Assembly (NCBI GenBank): GCA_047967505.1
Contig: CM106538.1
Length of the DNA stretch: 64,000 nt
Direction: 5' to 3' (one strand)
Origin: Dipteris shenzhenensis
Lineage: Eukaryota; Polypodiophyta; Polypodiopsida; Gleicheniales
Numbering within the stretch: the stretch's first letter is position 1; the number at the start of each line of letters is the position of its first letter. A program made the translations under genes and the position numbers. The notes below the pieces were generated by a model. The model was not told where the DNA came from and did no database searches. It saw only the letters and a program-made list of their open reading frames with translations. Below are positions 13,101-23,004 of the stretch, one piece after another.

Positions 13101-15759
13101 CTGTATTTCAGAAGGGGGCACTACAGGATTGCACAGGTTATTGGTATGTGCCTAGATGATATGCATGGTTCGCTTTTAGAGCAAGCACACAAACAATACA
13201 ATGGTCTGGTATGTACTTGATGTTCTTAATTTAAGCCTTTATAGCATGCTATGGAGAGAATATGCTCTTCATATGTCTCAAGTAATGCGAGATTGAAAGG
13301 AATGGGCCTTCTTTGAAGGTAGAAGGGAAAATGTGGGTACTTCTCCAAATCTCGGACACAGATTGCTAGAATGCAACGAACAAGGTGTACTGAACCCAGA
13401 AGAGTACTTGCTTGAGAGCTCTGTGAGAGTTCGTGGTCCAGGTTATTTGGAAATATTCTTGGGATTTCAAGTCTCGAGATGGTTCTTTTGTTGCAGACCT
13501 AACCAAAGGCAAGACGGGTTGAAACAGACCCTCAGAGCATGGTGCCTGGAAGACTCCAGGTTGTTCACTCATCATGAGGGGGACAATTGGAATATCGTGG
13601 TGTATAGGTTGCTCGAGTTCGAAGGCGGGAACGTGACTGAAGGTGGTCGTGCCAAGACGTGCTACCAGAGATGGACCTGTGTACCAGGATGGTGTGCAGA
13701 AGCAGAAGCAGACCTAGTGGAGGAGGAGCCACTAGATGAAAAGCCAGGAAAAGATTTTGACATCGAAATGTTCCAGAGGACCACGATCAAGGAGTTACTG
13801 GAGCATCGTCATCGACGTGTTGGCATTGGGCCTATATGTGTCGGTGAGAGGGGGTGTTAGAAAGGTCACCTCCCCATATGAGGAGAGCAGGGGGGGTAAA
13901 CCTAGTATCTTAGAGATGGCCACATGAGCAGCATCATGGCTTCCATGAGGGCAGGGATCAGAGTCCAGACAAGAAAAGGAGAGGGAGGGGGCTGACACAT
14001 GGGCAGCACCTCACAGCCAAGAGAGAAGAAAAGGGGTTGCCACATGGACAGCACAAAGACCAAGCTACCAGGCAAGACTGCAGCAAAAGCGCTGAGGTGA
14101 AGGATCCCTGCTGGAACAGTAGGGAACAGCGACACCTCTTGTACAGATGAGTACACGTGGCTGTACGGGACTGGTGCAGGTCCTTGGATGCATGGGCATG
14201 GCCTAGCAAAAGGAGGAACCAGCAGGTCTTGGAGGCGCCTGCATGGAGGATAGGGAGGGGCAGCAGAAGGGCTGCAAAGGGCTTGGCATTGCCCCTTATT
14301 AAGGGCTGGAAGGCAGCCGACCATCTGGTCGGTCTGTTAGGGCTGCAACCAACCAGGCCAGTCAGCCCATTTAGGGCTGGCTGGTCAGTCAGTTTGAAGG
14401 GGCCTTGGGCCCTATAAATGGAGAGGCCCCAGGCCTCATTTTGGCATCCAGCAGTCAGCAAGCCTCTCCCTTGGGCCTCAACACTGGAGGTGAAGGTGAG
14501 CCAGAGGTGTGTTGCAGACTGAGTTCACAAGGCTGTACCTTAGGCTGTCTATCAGGGCTGCAAGGAGCTGAGATCTGGACACAGAGTCTACATACGCTCG
14601 AGGTGGAGCATGCGGGCTCAAGTCTAGCAATATCCGGAAGATACTAAAAGTACGTGGTGGTAAGATCAAAGGACGACACTCTGGTGGGACTTTGGATCTA
14701 TCTCTCTTTTGTATTGTCCATAGCTTTGGACTGAAATATACATTCTTTTGGTAGATTCTATATCTGGCTGGTTCATCGTCTATTGATGAGTCTGCACATC
14801 TATTTGATGCACATAAGTTTAAAGAAGTTTGTGATTCCACTCCCCACACACACTGTGAGAGCTCTTGGGCTATTCTATTAGTCTTCTGCTGGGCGTACCC
14901 TTTGTTGGTCGATTTCTAAGAGTATGGACTCTATGGTATGGCATTCCTCATTATAGCTTTAGCATGCAAAAGGAGGTGTAGTTCGCATGCATAAGGAGTA
15001 TCCCTACTTTTTTTACAATGTAGGTACCGATGAGATGAATTTTCTAGAAGCGAGAGTACGAAACAAATGTGACAAATTGGAGATTTGAACCATTCGGAAA
15101 AAAAAGATAAGTAAAAAGAATTTGAGCTAAGCTAATACTTCAGGCACCGATACACAACTATTTGAATTTCATGTACCAACGAGAGCCTTTTGTTTAAAGG
15201 GTTTACAACCCATGAGAGCTTTGAAGCTGACTTACGAGTTTCAACTTGGAGAAGACGCCGATTCTGTGCATGCAGCAGCTTATTGCCTTCACTTTGGCCA
15301 TTTAACGCAATGGTATCTCCTGCATTACATTTAAGATAAAAGATCAGGTCAACAAGCGGAAGAAATGTCATTTCATAATTTTTTAATATGCATCTTTGAC
15401 AGCTAATATATTTAGGGAATTAGAAATAAATAAGACTAATTTCAAATTGAAAAAACCTGCAATATGAAAACCTTTAAAAATACTTGAAAACACTTGGAGA
15501 GTTTCCACTTCGCTCCCTGTTTGAAAGAGAGCCTTCGGTATTCTCTTACTAGGCTTGGGTGGGTTGCTTTTCACAAAATCACCTATTAGGGAGAGCGGAC
15601 CAGTATGCAAAGCCTATTCTCGGATCAAAAAAGTTGTCAACACGCACAGGATAGTCATACGCAATGAAGCCTAGTTTTTCACTAAAAAGGAAGTGAGCAC
15701 ACACGACGTGCTGGAGCTGTGTGTTGTACTGGCCATGGCCATGTTGTTTCCGTGGAAGC

Positions 15760-15792
<33 letters not shown>

Positions 15793-15909
15793 GACACAGA
15801 AAGCGAATGAGGAGAAAGAGGACTCACGGGAAATATAATCCGAAGCCGCAAAAGCACTACAAGGCAAAAGGCCCAGGATAATCAGAGAAAGCGAAGCGCA
15901 AGATGCCAT
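3749..15909 (-). CDS. LLG-like: LORELEI-like GPI-anchored protein (LLG family), three exons
   Basis: Joining 15909-15828, 15319-15236 and 4137-3749 gives 184 codons plus stop, with phase-1 junctions that fit exactly at both introns (donors GTGAGT and GTAAGT, acceptors TGCAG and CTACAG). Residues 1-22 form a signal peptide with a SLIILGLL core. A spacer with RRLLQ precedes the conserved domain, which starts at CSVNF. Eight cysteines occur in the LLG arrangement (CSVNF, ECKG, CC, ACPF, DCAS, ECRG, PCPP), together with the family blocks NYTIITS and YGRYPAGLF. The C-terminus has a Ser/Gly-rich stretch and a hydrophobic segment (WWVFLISTIFMVY), as expected for GPI attachment. Known family role: co-receptors and chaperones of FERONIA-type receptor kinases at the plasma membrane. 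Odd points are an intron 2 of about 11.1 kb filled with retroelements and a short polar tail after the hydrophobic segment. The family call is firm; expression is not shown. Confidence 0.88.
4138..6359. other. LLG intron 2, proximal part without coding matches
   Basis: Non-coding by inspection. It includes a 10-T run near 4243 and a two-copy tandem repeat listed separately. No transposon ends were recognised. It may be older intron sequence or eroded repeat; the gypsy gag remnant begins after it. Confidence 0.5.
5071..5177 (+). repeat. two-copy tandem repeat, unit about 53 bp
   Basis: CCATTCATTGAG begins at 5071 and again at 5124. Both copies continue through GTCCAATGGAAAGCC and CTACTCGGGTGCTA. 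The copies differ by a few substitutions and one inserted base. Confidence 0.85.
6360..7275 (+). pseudogene. Ty3/gypsy-type gag remnant
   Basis: Plus-strand frames give a retrotransposon gag core: a segment starting DAWLNRWQVHF at about 6680, continuing through LQMVQEMFE to KTWADLEQVFREEF at about 6810-6855. A CX2CX4HX4C zinc knuckle (CFICKQKGHMQMQC) lies at about 7212-7253. The frame is broken by a TAG just after NALAW (about 6789), by further stops and by shifts before the knuckle. No protease or RT follows. It lies inside LLG intron 2, antisense to that gene. Confidence 0.78.
7276..7440 (+). repeat. GA-rich low-complexity tract
   Basis: The plus strand is almost pure purine, with GAGAGAGAGGAAGGGG-like runs. 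The Arg/Glu or Leu/Ser reading frames across it are composition artefacts. Confidence 0.8.
7441..8685. other. unassigned intron sequence
   Basis: No family recognised. On the minus strand about 8130-7960 there is an open stretch of roughly 55 codons reading VLEPYVVSYVRTLDLGDAEG and then acidic residues, ending at a TAA near 7935. It looks protein-like but I cannot name it. It may belong with the RRM fragment just upstream of it on that strand. Confidence 0.35.
8686..8970 (-). pseudogene. PTB-like RRM fragment (polypyrimidine tract-binding protein homologue)
   Basis: The minus strand encodes LLITIHNMLYPITLDVFHQV followed by FSPFGLIEK and GGLQAEMHF, then a segment starting GGCTLHIQ. This matches the order of the plant PTB RRM: T/S-I-xNM-Y-xT-DVLHxVFS-x-G, the GGLQA strand and the GGCxLxI strand. 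Normal PTB has several RRMs and over 400 residues; here only one is recognisable. The frame runs to a TGA-rich tail without an obvious second RRM. It is therefore a gene fragment or retro-pseudogene in the sense orientation of the LLG intron. Splice sites were not resolved. Confidence 0.65.
9291..9326. repeat. C9-T14-G13 homopolymer block
   Basis: Nine C (9291-9299), fourteen T (9300-9313) and thirteen G (9314-9326) are directly adjacent. The C and G runs can pair as a hairpin with a T loop. Such blocks are also hard to sequence, so the exact lengths may be unreliable. Confidence 0.9.
9327..10774. other. unassigned intron sequence with a CpG-rich patch
   Basis: Between about 9540 and 9780 the sequence is much richer in GC and CpG (many CGACG repeats) than its AT-rich surroundings. 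No protein similarity was recognised. It might be part of an older LTR element, but no ends were seen. Confidence 0.4.
10775..11873 (+). repeat. 5' LTR of the non-autonomous element
   Basis: It starts TGTTGGAAAGGTCACC and ends GTCGATTTCTAACA. It aligns along its length with 13855-14921, apart from indels such as a segment near 10985-11005 missing from the 3' copy. Confidence 0.88.
11364..11371 (+). promoter_or_regulatory. putative LTR TATA box
   Basis: CTATAAAA sits in the LTR in a GC-rich context (GGGCCCTATAAAAGG). The 3' LTR keeps CTATAAAT at the matching place (about 14412-14419). It probably marks the start of the R region. Transcription from here would run antisense to LLG. Confidence 0.55.
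11874..11890 (+). other. primer-binding site (initiator tRNA-Met type)
   Basis: TGGTATTAGAGCC abuts the LTR end. It differs at one base from the TGGTATCAGAGCC used by the copia elements elsewhere in the window and is complementary to the 3' end of initiator tRNA-Met. Confidence 0.8.
12074..12250 (+). pseudogene. copia gag N-terminal stub
   Basis: The plus-strand frame contains a Ser/Pro-rich leader and then LNGMDYPIWKVILQ, the L-x-G-x-N/D-Y-x-x-W-K block found near the start of many copia Gag proteins. The reading stops soon afterwards, where the sequence switches to an inverted gag segment. Confidence 0.6.
12208..12790 (-). pseudogene. inverted copia gag segment with zinc knuckle
   Basis: The minus strand encodes a UBN2-type Gag region (motifs LPQSFRSFV and KPLTFEE), then a Lys-rich linker and the knuckle CFYCDTPGHFAKDC at about 12222-12263. 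It runs opposite to the LTRs and to the adjacent gag stub, so it cannot be expressed as part of this element. It may derive from another element through rearrangement. Confidence 0.75.
12791..13854 (+). other. unrecognised interior of the non-autonomous element
   Basis: There is an open frame of 175 codons at 13333-13860, running to the edge of the 3' LTR, but it shows no known domain or motif order. It ends on GERGC as it enters the LTR. I treat the stretch as non-coding internal domain plus purine tract. Confidence 0.45.
13855..14921 (+). repeat. 3' LTR of the non-autonomous element
   Basis: It starts TGTTAGAAAGGTCACC after the purine tract and ends CTAAGA. Compared with the 5' LTR it has a short duplication-like insert after the TATA region (GAGGCCCCAGGCC, near 14423) and lacks a segment near the SDAG-like repeat at 11400-11430. 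Confidence 0.86.
14922..15235. other. LLG intron 2, distal end
   Basis: AT-rich sequence between the LTR element and the donor of exon 2. No gene or repeat recognised. Confidence 0.5.
15236..15319 (-). CDS. LLG-like: LLG exon 2 (linker to the Cys domain)
   Basis: This 84-bp exon is bounded by TGCAG upstream and a GTAAGT donor downstream. Its 27 whole codons contain NRRLLQVET, the counterpart of the short RxLLQ segment just before the first conserved cysteine in LLG proteins. Two bases at the start and one at the end complete split codons with exons 1 and 3. Confidence 0.78.
15758..15798. repeat. (CT)n/(CA)n microsatellite in LLG intron 1
   Basis: A CT run followed by CACACACACACAGACACA lies about 30 bp inside intron 1 from the exon 1 donor. 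On the transcribed strand it reads TGTG then GAGAGA. Confidence 0.9.
15828..15909 (-). CDS. LLG-like: LLG exon 1 (signal peptide)
   Basis: The ATG at 15909-15907 opens MASCASLSLIIL, a typical hydrophobic signal sequence ending near SAFAA. The exon ends at 15828 with C before a consensus GTGAGT donor, leaving one base of a split codon. This start is preferred because the next in-frame upstream codon is only a GTG. Confidence 0.8.
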
Positions 15910-17703
15910 CTGTGATCGCACCTCCGTGTGCTACAGACAAGCTGAGACAACGAGTGCAGAGAGTGCAGCTAAGTCCCGATCGAGTCAATCATGTCCGCGC
16001 GAAGAAAGGTTCGGTAATGCTCCGTCACTGGAGTCAAAGAAGCGCAACTTCTGTCGAAAGAGCAATTAGAGAGATGGGTGGGGCGATGTAGTCGATGATA
16101 GAATTATCCCAATGCGCTTCTTCAAGCTAATGATGCGTGGGCTGCGTCGATCTGGAAGAAGCAGCTTGTAAGGGGGCAACTTTGTCCAGCTCATATTTTG
16201 AAGGAAAATTCCTTATGCGCGCCACAATGCTAGCTGGCACCCCTATATTGAGATGACATGTCCTTCGTGGAAGGAATGAGTCCTCGGGTGGAAATTTCCG
16301 GTTTCAAGGATCTATGAATTCGACCCATTTCTATTGTAACACAGAATGCCGTCAAGCGCAAGATCTAATTTCTTGGATTTGATTTCAATTCCAGGAGACC
16401 GCCAGAGTTTTTCACCACCGGCCTTTCTACCGATCCCCAGGAGGCTAATTGTGACCAATTGCATTGGCAGCATTTGAGCCTTCCGACCCTCCTCTCTGAA
16501 AAATAGCCATGTGCGGGCCTTCTTCTACAACGAACAACCACCTTGGTGGCTAATGTTGATCTCCAGGTTGCTGGATGCAACCTTCTGAGAGATAAGCTTG
16601 GACGATTGGACAACTGGGATTTCCTTCGTCCGACTGCAGATCCATCACTCCACATCACTATTTATGACAGGGAAAGGGGGGGGGGACTCTGAACAAGCTT
16701 GTTTCCATAATCAAATCAACAAATTTAATTTCTAACAACTCGGTTCTTATTTACTGGCAATCCAACCATCCAATTACTAATCTGAGGCTCTCACAGCTTA
16801 CGTTAATTGACGCACCACCTTCGATCACCCTTGCAGCTTACATTAATCAAACAATGCGAGTGCCCCCCCCTTAAAAAAACAAATTAATTAATACGCACAA
16901 ATTCAATCTGGGGGTACCCAATGGGGGGATCGAACGCAGAATCAAGCATGATTTATCACAAGAGAAAGATTAAATTGCAAAGAAAATTTACTCTCAATTT
17001 TAACAATTATTTATGAAAATGTGGTGTACAATAGTTCTAAAAGACTTTCGTCAATTAAGCATATTCCTATGATGTATACTTATGGAAAAAACTCATTTAT
17101 GTGATACTTAAATCAATATCGTCCCAATAGTCACACTAACTTCCTATACTATAATATTGGAAACTAGAACTTCAAAAAAATTTGCACTTTTTAAAGGCTC
17201 TCCATGTCCTCTCTTGCATTTTCATTACTTTGTGACAACCTTTCAAGCTTTTTCAATGATGCCATATAAACCTATATGTAAATTATAAAATGATAAATTA
17301 TGTAATTAAAATGTCTAAGGTTTATAGTTGTCCTGCACATAATTCTAAGGAGTAGTTGTCCTGCACGTAATTAAATGACCTACAAAAGGAAAAGAGATTA
17401 TAGCTATCCTGCACATAATGTCCAAGGATTAGAGCTGTCTTGCACATAATGAAATGACCTACAAAAGGAACTGTCTTGCACATAATGAAATGACCTACAA
17501 AAGGAACTGATATCATACTACCCTTAGAACAAATTCTTTATAGAAATATCCAATTCTGGCTTGGTCAGCAAAATACCCACAAGCATTAATGAGCTCCTTG
17601 GACTCATTGAAATGCATAATGGGTTATACTCTACTACCTATGATTATACATGAAACGTGAGCTTTGATGCCATTTTTTTACCAATGCATCAAATTGGAGT
17701 GTG
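15910..17703. other. LLG upstream region and intergenic DNA
   Basis: The first few hundred bases should contain the LLG 5' UTR and promoter, read leftward. No TATA box was assigned with confidence. A G10 run sits near 16676-16685, and the sequence beyond is AT-rich. The rest shows no gene apart from the minisatellite listed separately. Confidence 0.45.
17322..17512 (+). repeat. degenerate minisatellite
   Basis: Units with TGTCNTGCACATAAT and AATGACCTACAAAAGGA recur. The last two units are nearly identical with a 36-bp period (about 17435-17506). Earlier units are shorter and more diverged. The spacing is irregular and there are no unique spacers, so it is not an array of the CRISPR kind. Confidence 0.8.
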
Positions 17704-17708
17704 CATTG

Positions 17709-18067
17709 TGTGAAGAGAGTGGGAGAGAAGTAAGGAGTCTCACTTGCAGCATTCTCGCATACACAATGGGGGAATACACACAAAGGTGGAGGCTGAAAAC
17801 AGTTTTCCTCTTCTTAGTTGTGAAAGCCAAAAAGAACTCTCTCTAAGTACAAAAGAAATAGATGAACCCTATATGTGGGTCTCAAACCAAACTCAGCTAA
17901 CGTAGGTGATATACTAACTGAGCCACTAACTAGAGTACATAAAGATAGCTGTCATCCAGCTATTATTCATGGGCGGTGTACCAACCGCATCTGTAGCTAA
18001 CAAGTCGGTGACATAAATGCACAACAGTCACCTTGGCATATCACGAGTGGAGCTCAATATCTCAACA
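17709..18067 (-). repeat. 3' LTR of copia A
   Basis: In plus orientation it runs TGTGAAGAGAGTGGG to ATATCTCAACA, 359 bp. The adjoining inner sequence CTCCGCCTCGAGCTC is the complement of the purine tract, which also lies within the end of the pol frame. Confidence 0.93.
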
Positions 18068-21000
18068 CTCCGCCTCGAGCTCAATCCCAATTCCTGCACA
18101 CCAAGTAGGTCTCTGAACTTGCGCAACTTCTCTGCACCCAATGCCTTCATGAATATGTCAGCTACATGATCCTTTGTGCTGACATAAACCAGATCAATAA
18201 AACCTACTAGAACCTTCTCCCGCACATAGTGATAATACACCTCAATGTGCTTTGTTCTAGCATAATAGACTGGGTTATTTGCCAAGTGTATACTGCTCAT
18301 GTTGTCACAATAAATGACAACTGGCCCATCTGTAGACTGATGCATATCATAAAGTAGCTTACGCAACCAAGCTACCTCACATGCAACCATTGCTGCACCC
18401 CTGTACTTAGCCTTTGTGCTCGACAAGGCAACTGTAGGTTGTTTCTTGCTGCTCCAAGTGACTGCAGCACTCCCAAAAGAGAACACATATCCATTGGTAG
18501 ATCATCTATCAGAAATACTACCAGCCCAATCATCATCAGTGTATCCATGCAACTGTATCTGAACCCCAGTCTCATAAAATAGTCCATACTGCAATGTGGA
18601 CTTCACATACCTCAGTATGTGTCTAGCCGCATCCAAATGCGGTTTCCTTGGAGCCTGCATAAACTGACTTACCAACCCAATAGCATAGCTCAAATCTGGT
18701 CTGGTAATAGTTATATAAATCAAACTTCCTACTATGCGTCTGTACATAGAAGGGTCTTCCAGAAGCTCACCTGCATGTGCGCTCAGCTTCACATTCTGCT
18801 CCAAAGGAACTGAAATAGGCTTACGGCCTATCATCCCATATTTGGACAGCATGTCCAATCCATATTGCCTCTGCAAGAGCCATATCCCACTTGTGGATCT
18901 AATTACCTCAATGCCCAAGAAGTAATGCAGCTCTCCCAAATCCTTCATCTCAAACTTTTGCTTCAATAGCATTTTCACATGAAGGATATTTTCATCACTA
19001 TCACCTGTGATGATCAAATCATCAACATAAATGACAAGCAGCATATTACCTTTCTCTGTATTTCTCACATAAAGTGAGAAATCTCCCGTGGAAATTTGAA
19101 AGCCAATAGTGACAAGATATTGTCCTATCTTGTTAGACCATACTATGGGTGCTTACTTCAAGCCATACAAGGCTTTCTTCAACCTGCAAACAAACTCAAT
19201 GAACAGCATGCACATAACCTGGTGGCTGCTCCATATAGACCTCTTCTTGCAAATCACCATGCAAGAAGGCATTCTTTACATCCATCTGAAGTAAAAGCCA
19301 TCCCTTTGATGCAGCCATAGCAATGACTGCTCTTACAGTTGCCATCCTTGCAACCGGACTGAATGTTTCTTCATAATCAATGCCATATGTCTGTGCATAC
19401 CCCTTGACAACTAATCTTGCCTTGTATCTGCTCCTCACAGAACCATCTGCATTGTGCTTCACCTTATAAACCCACTTGCAGCCAATTGCATTCTTGTCTT
19501 TAGGCAAAGGCACCAATTCCCATATAGCATTTGCTTCCAAGGCATTCATTTCTTCATCCATGGCTTTCTCCCATTTTTCTTTTCCCATGGCTTGCTCAAA
19601 AGAAGTGGGTTCTGGTTCATGTATCACTTTGACCATATACGCATGGTGAATGGCTGTAAATCCATCATATTTCAGCCTATCCACAGAATACTTAACTCTT
19701 GTAGACTTGCGCAATAGGCTCACTACCAGGTGCTCTCAAAACATCCCTTGTCTTCCTTACTCCAGGTGTAACAACAGAAGGAATACCCAACTCATCATCA
19801 AGGCTCTGTTCTGAGCCACTGGATTCACCATCCACATAAGAGTGACCTACATTCACATCAACCATGGGCTGATCTACTTTCTCTTTTCCCTTTCGTGATA
19901 CTTGCATACCACTATTTGCATTGCTTTGAGGAGATTCTCCTAATCTCAATATGCCTATCCATGGCGAAGTATGTGAACCACTACTAGAGGATAGTATAGG
20001 TCCACTAATATTTTGTGATTGCTGCTGTGAATTCTGTGCAACATTACCATTTTGTGCATCTACATCATCAATCACATTTACTAGTTTATACCAGCTGCTC
20101 ATCTCATCAAAAACAACATCTCTGCTCACTGTAAACTTACGAGTAGAAGGGTTATAGCATCTATACCCTTTCTGTTGCAGAGAATAACCAATAAAGATGC
20201 ACTTCTCAGCTTTTGGATCCAACTTGGATCCCAAATCATCTGGCACATGAACATAGGCAATGCAACCAAAAACTTTCAAATGAGAAATATCTGGTTTCCT
20301 ACCAATATACCTCTCCTTTGGCATCATGCCATGTATTGCTGTAGTGGGAGTCCTATTCATTATGTAGACTTCTGAAGCAACTGCTTCAGCCCAATAATAA
20401 TCTGGTAGGTCTTTTTCGTTGAGCATGGCATGAGATACCTCTCCAATATGCCTATTTTTCCTTTCTGCAAGTCCATTTTGCTATGGGGTATGACTGCATG
20501 AATATTGCTGCTTTATGCCATGCTTCTGCAGGAACCTTGCAAACTCATTTGAGAGGTACTCTCCCCCTCCATCTGACCTTAGACATTTTATTTGCAGGCC
20601 TGTTTCTTTCTCAACCATAGCTTTAAAAGCTTTTTTTTTCCCTAAAAAAAGATACTTCTATTAAGTATTAAAGAAAACCGTTAGAGCAAGCTCCATATGG
20701 GATACACCATGTAATGCATGAAAAGCTCAAGAGCCAAAAAGAAAGAATTGGGGCTGATAATGCCATCTCAATCCAATAGAAACCTCCGAGAAAAAGGGGG
20801 AACCCTTCCAAACTTGAAGAAAAACAGTCCTTCTAGAAGAGGCTACTCGTGAAGGGCCTGCATGGTAGCCCAAATGGCTATCAAAGTGTGAACCGTGTCA
20901 GTCCAAATACCCGTGAACACTTGTGAAGGGTGTATATGGGTGCCATCCAAGGCCTCTGTACATCTGGCTCTCCAAATGTGCCCAGAGGAAATGCTAGCCA

Positions 21001-23004
21001 AGATCTCCCAAGAGGTGTCCACTAAAGCATGAGAAGCCCTGAAGGGAGTAAGTGGTACATCCTGAAGAGAGCAAGGCTCTATCACCTGCTGGCGGACCGA
21101 GAGTGACCAAGAAGAAGGCTCACCCTCATAAAACACCTAGGGCCCAGTAAGGGATAGCCATGCGACCGAGCCCCAAGTCATGAAGAAAGGGGAAGTATGA
21201 AAAATGCTGAGTATCCTGCAACCCCTTTCCAAGCTTTAAAAGCTTTGAAATGCCCAAACACTTCACTTTTCTTTGTCATAAAATACACCCAAACTTTTCT
21301 CCTGTAGTCATAAATAAAAGTGACAAAATAATGACATCCTCTAATAGATGCAGCTTTAGTAGTCCACAGATCAGAGTGGATTAATTCCAATGGCCTCTTA
21401 CTCTCTTGAACATGTCTAGGAAATGGTTTCCTTGCCTGTTTTCCAAATTGATAGGCTTCACATACCTTATGCATTTCTGCAACCTTGAACTTAGGCAATC
21501 CTGCAATAATATTTTGGGCCTGCATTAATTTAAGTTGTTGTACATTAACATGACCAATGTGTTTATGCCAGATATCAATATCTGCAACTACACCGGTACC
21601 ATGTGCAAACATTGCTGCACTCAATTCAGGCATGATCCAACGTAAACATCCTACCCTTCTTCTTCCCTTTTGCTATCAAGCGACCTTTACTTTTCATATC
21701 CTCAACAAAGCATCCATGAGGATTAAATCTGACTTGCAAGCCCTGCTCAACCATTTGACCAACAGAAACTAGGTTCTTGGTGACATTCGGGACATGAAAT
21801 ACATCAGACGGGTATTTCTTTTTCCCATCCTGCATAGACAAGTGAATTTTACCAATCTGCACAATAGGATGTGCAGTATCATCACCAGTCTCCACAAATC
21901 CCGGTCTTTCCATTTTCCTTGCATCCTGCATCCATTCTGCGTGACCCGTCATGTGGTTTGACGCACCTGAGTCAACATACCACACATCATTGCTTTCTTC
22001 TGCACTTGTCACAGAATTGGTCATGCGCTGCACCATAAACAAATGTTCATTTCTGTCATCACCCTATCTACTAGAGGATGATAATTGCCTTGCTGCAATT
22101 TTCCACTGATGATGTTATTCTGCTTTTTATAGCAGTCTTTAGCCATATGACCCATTTTACCACAGTAGTAGCATTCAACGTTGCTGTTTGCATTTTGACC
22201 TGTCTGCCATCCACCACGACCTCTTTGGCCCCCCCTACCTCTAAGGTTACCACGTCCTCCTCCATAGGACTAGTTTTCTTGAATTTGGTGCATATTCTAA
22301 TTTCTGCCATGTCAGCATGCTCTACCTCTGCCTCTACCTCTTCCAACATTTGAGTAGAAGATAGTTTCTTTTGAAGTTCCTCCTGAAGAGGATGCACCAC
22401 CATTTCTCTGCTCTTCAGAAATTAGAAGAGCAATCAACTCCCCAAAATCAAGAAAGTTCTCATGGATGGCAATGGATGTCCGAAACTGTGCATAATTCTT
22501 TCCTAGACCATTCAAGGTCACAAAAACCAAATCATCATCTTCCACTGGCGACCCAATGGAAGCAAGTGCATATGCAATCTTCTTCACCTTCATGTGGTAG
22601 TCATTGATGCTCATATTTTCTCTCTGCACATTATGCAACTCCTACTTGAGCTGCATTTTCCTGGCTTGCATATTTGTGCTATACATTTTTGTCAAAGTAT
22701 CCCACACCTCCTTTGGCGTGCTTGCATCCTGAATATGCACAATCATAGAATCTGAAATACTGATAGACAGCCAGTACATAACTTTCCTGGATCTCTCATG
22801 CCAGCCTTTAAATGCCTGCAACTCCTGTTGATTGGGAACATTAGGAATAACTGGTTCTTGTTCAGCTCTAGTAATGAACTCCCAATAGCCTTTTCCCTTA
22901 AGGAAATTCGTCATTCTAAACTTCCATGCTGGGAAGTTGTTCTTGTCAAGCTTTTCAGTGACTATCTGTGAAAGAGCATCAGACACCATTACAAAACACT
23001 GCAA
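18028..23004 (-). pseudogene. copia A gag-pol, inactivated
   Basis: Reading leftward: Gag N-terminal region (KLDKNNFPAWKFRM, 23004-22642), the rest of Gag to a Gly/Arg-rich segment (22638-22071), protease block VDSGASNHM (about 21970), integrase zinc block (WHKHIGHVN), integrase core with YVTFIYDY, then RT (YVDDLIITG near 19020) and RNase H. RNase H has SSTKAKY where active relatives have SSTEAEY. The frame is broken by a TAG after MQLK (about 22640), shifts in the Gly/Arg region, the L1 insert and shifts at about 19700 and 18490. The last codons run through the purine tract into the 3' LTR. Confidence 0.9.
20634..21231 (-). mobile_element. 5'-truncated L1-type LINE inserted in copia A integrase
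   Basis: A poly(T) run at the left end, poly(A) on the minus strand, follows the 15-bp target copy AGCTTTAAAAGCTTT at 20619-20633. The same 15 bp recur at 21232-21246. Sister copies lack the segment and read straight across the site. Inside, the minus strand (21136-20843) encodes a short frame with HIWRARC, as in the C-terminal region of plant LINE ORF2. About 598 bp remain, so only the 3' end was inserted. Confidence 0.85.

Larger units (their letters stand above)
10775..14921 (+). mobile_element. non-autonomous LTR retrotransposon inside LLG intron 2
   Basis: Two direct LTRs of about 1.1 kb flank about 2 kb of interior. Both begin TGTT. The 5' copy ends CTAACA, and the 3' copy ends CTAAGA (one substitution). 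A primer-binding site lies directly inside the 5' LTR, and a purine tract (GAGAGGGGG) lies directly before the 3' LTR. Flanks ATATG and GTATG match at 4 of 5 bases, as for a mutated 5-bp target duplication. The interior lacks integrase and RT, having only a short gag start, an inverted gag piece and unrecognised sequence, so it must depend on enzymes supplied in trans. The LTRs differ by many substitutions and several indels, so the insertion is not recent. It is antisense to the LLG gene. Confidence 0.85.

Noticed and set aside
13333-13860. 175-codon open frame as a host gene
   Set aside because: It lies wholly in the interior of an LTR element, runs into the 3' LTR, and shows no recognisable domain.
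17322-17512. Regularly spaced short repeats resembling an array
   Set aside because: The units are contiguous and degenerate with no unique spacers of constant length, so this is a minisatellite.
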